Source of the DNA: Planctomycetaceae bacterium
GTDB taxonomy: Bacteria > Planctomycetota > UBA1135 > GCA-002686595
Length of the DNA stretch: 6,211 nucleotides
NCBI GenBank assembly: GCA_013360535.1
Contig: JABWBL010000219.1
Coordinates: forward strand, 1-6,211
Direction of reading: 5' to 3'
The notes beneath the pieces are model-generated. The model worked only from the letters and a program-made list of their open reading frames with translations, ran no database searches and was not told where the DNA came from. Shown here one piece after another: positions 5,637-6,211 of this stretch. Position numbers and translations under genes: made by a program. Each line of letters begins with the position of its first letter. The stretch's first letter is position 1.

Positions 5637-6211
5637 GGCGCCTCGAGCTCTTCCACGGCCGGCGGCTCGAAGCCGCGCGACCAGCGCGCGCAGAAGCCGC
5701 AGGGCAGGAAGCGCCGCGAGAGGCCGGGAGCCTCGCGTTCGGGGAGCGCGAGCTCGCCGGAGTCGATGCGGCCCGGCCCGAGGGCCCCGAGCAGGTTGTG
5801 GAACGACAGCGGCGAGAAGCCGATGGCGTAGGTCGAGAGTACGAGGAACGCACGTTCCGCCGCGAGCTCGCGCAGCGCCTCGACCAGCGGCGTCATGTGG
5901 TCCTCGAACTGCCACGTCTCGCCCTTGGGGCCGCGCCCGAAGTGCGGCGGGTCGACGAGGATCGCGTGGTACCGCGAGCCCCGGCGCACTTCGCGCCCCA
6001 CCCAAACCAGGACCGGAGTCGCGAACGCACCCCACCACACCCAGTTGACCGGCCAACGCCAGGAATGCGCCACGTCGTTCCAAGAAGGCAGGTAGGCGCC
6101 CAGCCAGGGGCTCAAGAAGTTCGCGCGCGCGAGGGGGTTGGGTTCGGGCACATGATAGAGGCGACTCGGGCTGTCGAACCAACCCGAGATCGCCCCCTGG
6201 TAGAGCATGAC
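5633..6211 (-). CDS. COG1092-like class I SAM methyltransferase, C-terminal part (5' end outside window)
   Basis: The frame is open to the right edge, so the true start may lie outside; an ATG at 6208 would give 191 residues. From residue 71 (counting that ATG as 1) the text fits the C-terminal half of RlmI/COG1092-type RNA methyltransferases: GREVRRGSRYHAILVDPPHF (71-90) with the DPPxF motif at 86-90, then GRGPKGETWQFED, a LVLSTYA strand, SFHNLLGAL, SGELALPE and a final LPCGFCARW. These enzymes usually methylate a cytosine C5 in 23S rRNA. Before residue 71 the sequence is unusual. Nine tryptophans fall in the first 70 residues, with a hydrophobic stretch WVWWGAFATPVLVWV, and the glycine-rich SAM motif I (like 'VLNLFAYTGG') expected about 70 residues ahead of DPP is not visible in any minus frame. 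Codons in this part still prefer G/C at position 3, so it seems genuinely translated. It could be a diverged enzyme, a fusion or rearrangement, or an assembly join. The stop overlaps the pseudouridine synthase start. Confidence 0.75.
   Translation of the reverse strand, partial: VMLYQGAISGWFDSPSRLYHVPEPNPLARANFLSPWLGAYLPSWNDVAHSWRWPVNWVWWGAFATPVLVWVGREVRRGSRYHAILVDPPHFGRGPKGETWQFEDHMTPLVEALRELAAERAFLVLSTYAIGFSPLSFHNLLGALGPGRIDSGELALPEREAPGLSRRFLPCGFCARWSRGFEPPAVEELEAP

Noticed and set aside
4914..5831. 305-codon plus-strand frame opposite the pseudouridine synthase
   Set aside because: The minus strand encodes the complete RluA motif series here; the plus frame shows no family features.
5637..6182. 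Upstream extension of the pseudouridine synthase frame
   Set aside because: Arg/Ala-rich translation overlapping the methyltransferase in another frame; the GTG at 5636 coincides with the normal family start.

Overview
The window is G+C-rich DNA, dense with genes and with strong G/C preference at third codon positions. Nothing in it fixes the taxon. The best hints point to a planctomycete or a similar high-GC environmental bacterium. They are a zincin-like peptidase coupled to an ATP-grasp ligase, a membrane-anchored protein ending in a 'DPFSG...LWSIGED.KDD...DIVV' tail of a kind I associate with planctomycetes, and translation starts that do not rely on Shine-Dalgarno sequences. This assignment is inference.

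Layout. (1) Minus strand, 3..983 (possibly from 1061): a conserved protein of unknown function with a Fis-like helix-turn-helix at its C-terminus. (2) A divergent intergenic region up to 1213. It holds a TACAAT box 7 nt before the next start codon, a 6-bp inverted repeat with a 9-nt spacer, and a short direct repeat. (3) Plus strand, 1214..4877: three genes joined by two ATGA stop/start overlaps. They encode a single-pass membrane protein with a large, cysteine-containing C-terminal part, a putative zinc metallopeptidase (HEAGH), and an ATP-grasp ligase related to D-Ala-D-Ala ligase. (4) A short convergent gap, 4878..4964, with a GC hairpin. (5) Minus strand, 4965..6211: an RluA-type pseudouridine synthase preceded by the 3' part of a COG1092-like SAM-dependent (rRNA) methyltransferase. 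These two overlap by GTGA, and the methyltransferase runs off the right edge.

The plus-strand trio looks like one transcription unit. An ATP-grasp enzyme forms an amide or peptide bond, and a cytoplasmic zincin without a signal peptide could cut or trim the same kind of bond. The first gene may supply a membrane-side partner. This is the most interesting system here. The substrate is unknown, and the residues expected to bind D-alanine in true D-Ala-D-Ala ligases are not conserved. The minus-strand pair is an rRNA-modification module. Its methyltransferase is odd because the residues visible before the DPPxFGRG motif are tryptophan-rich and do not show the expected SAM-binding Rossmann motif.
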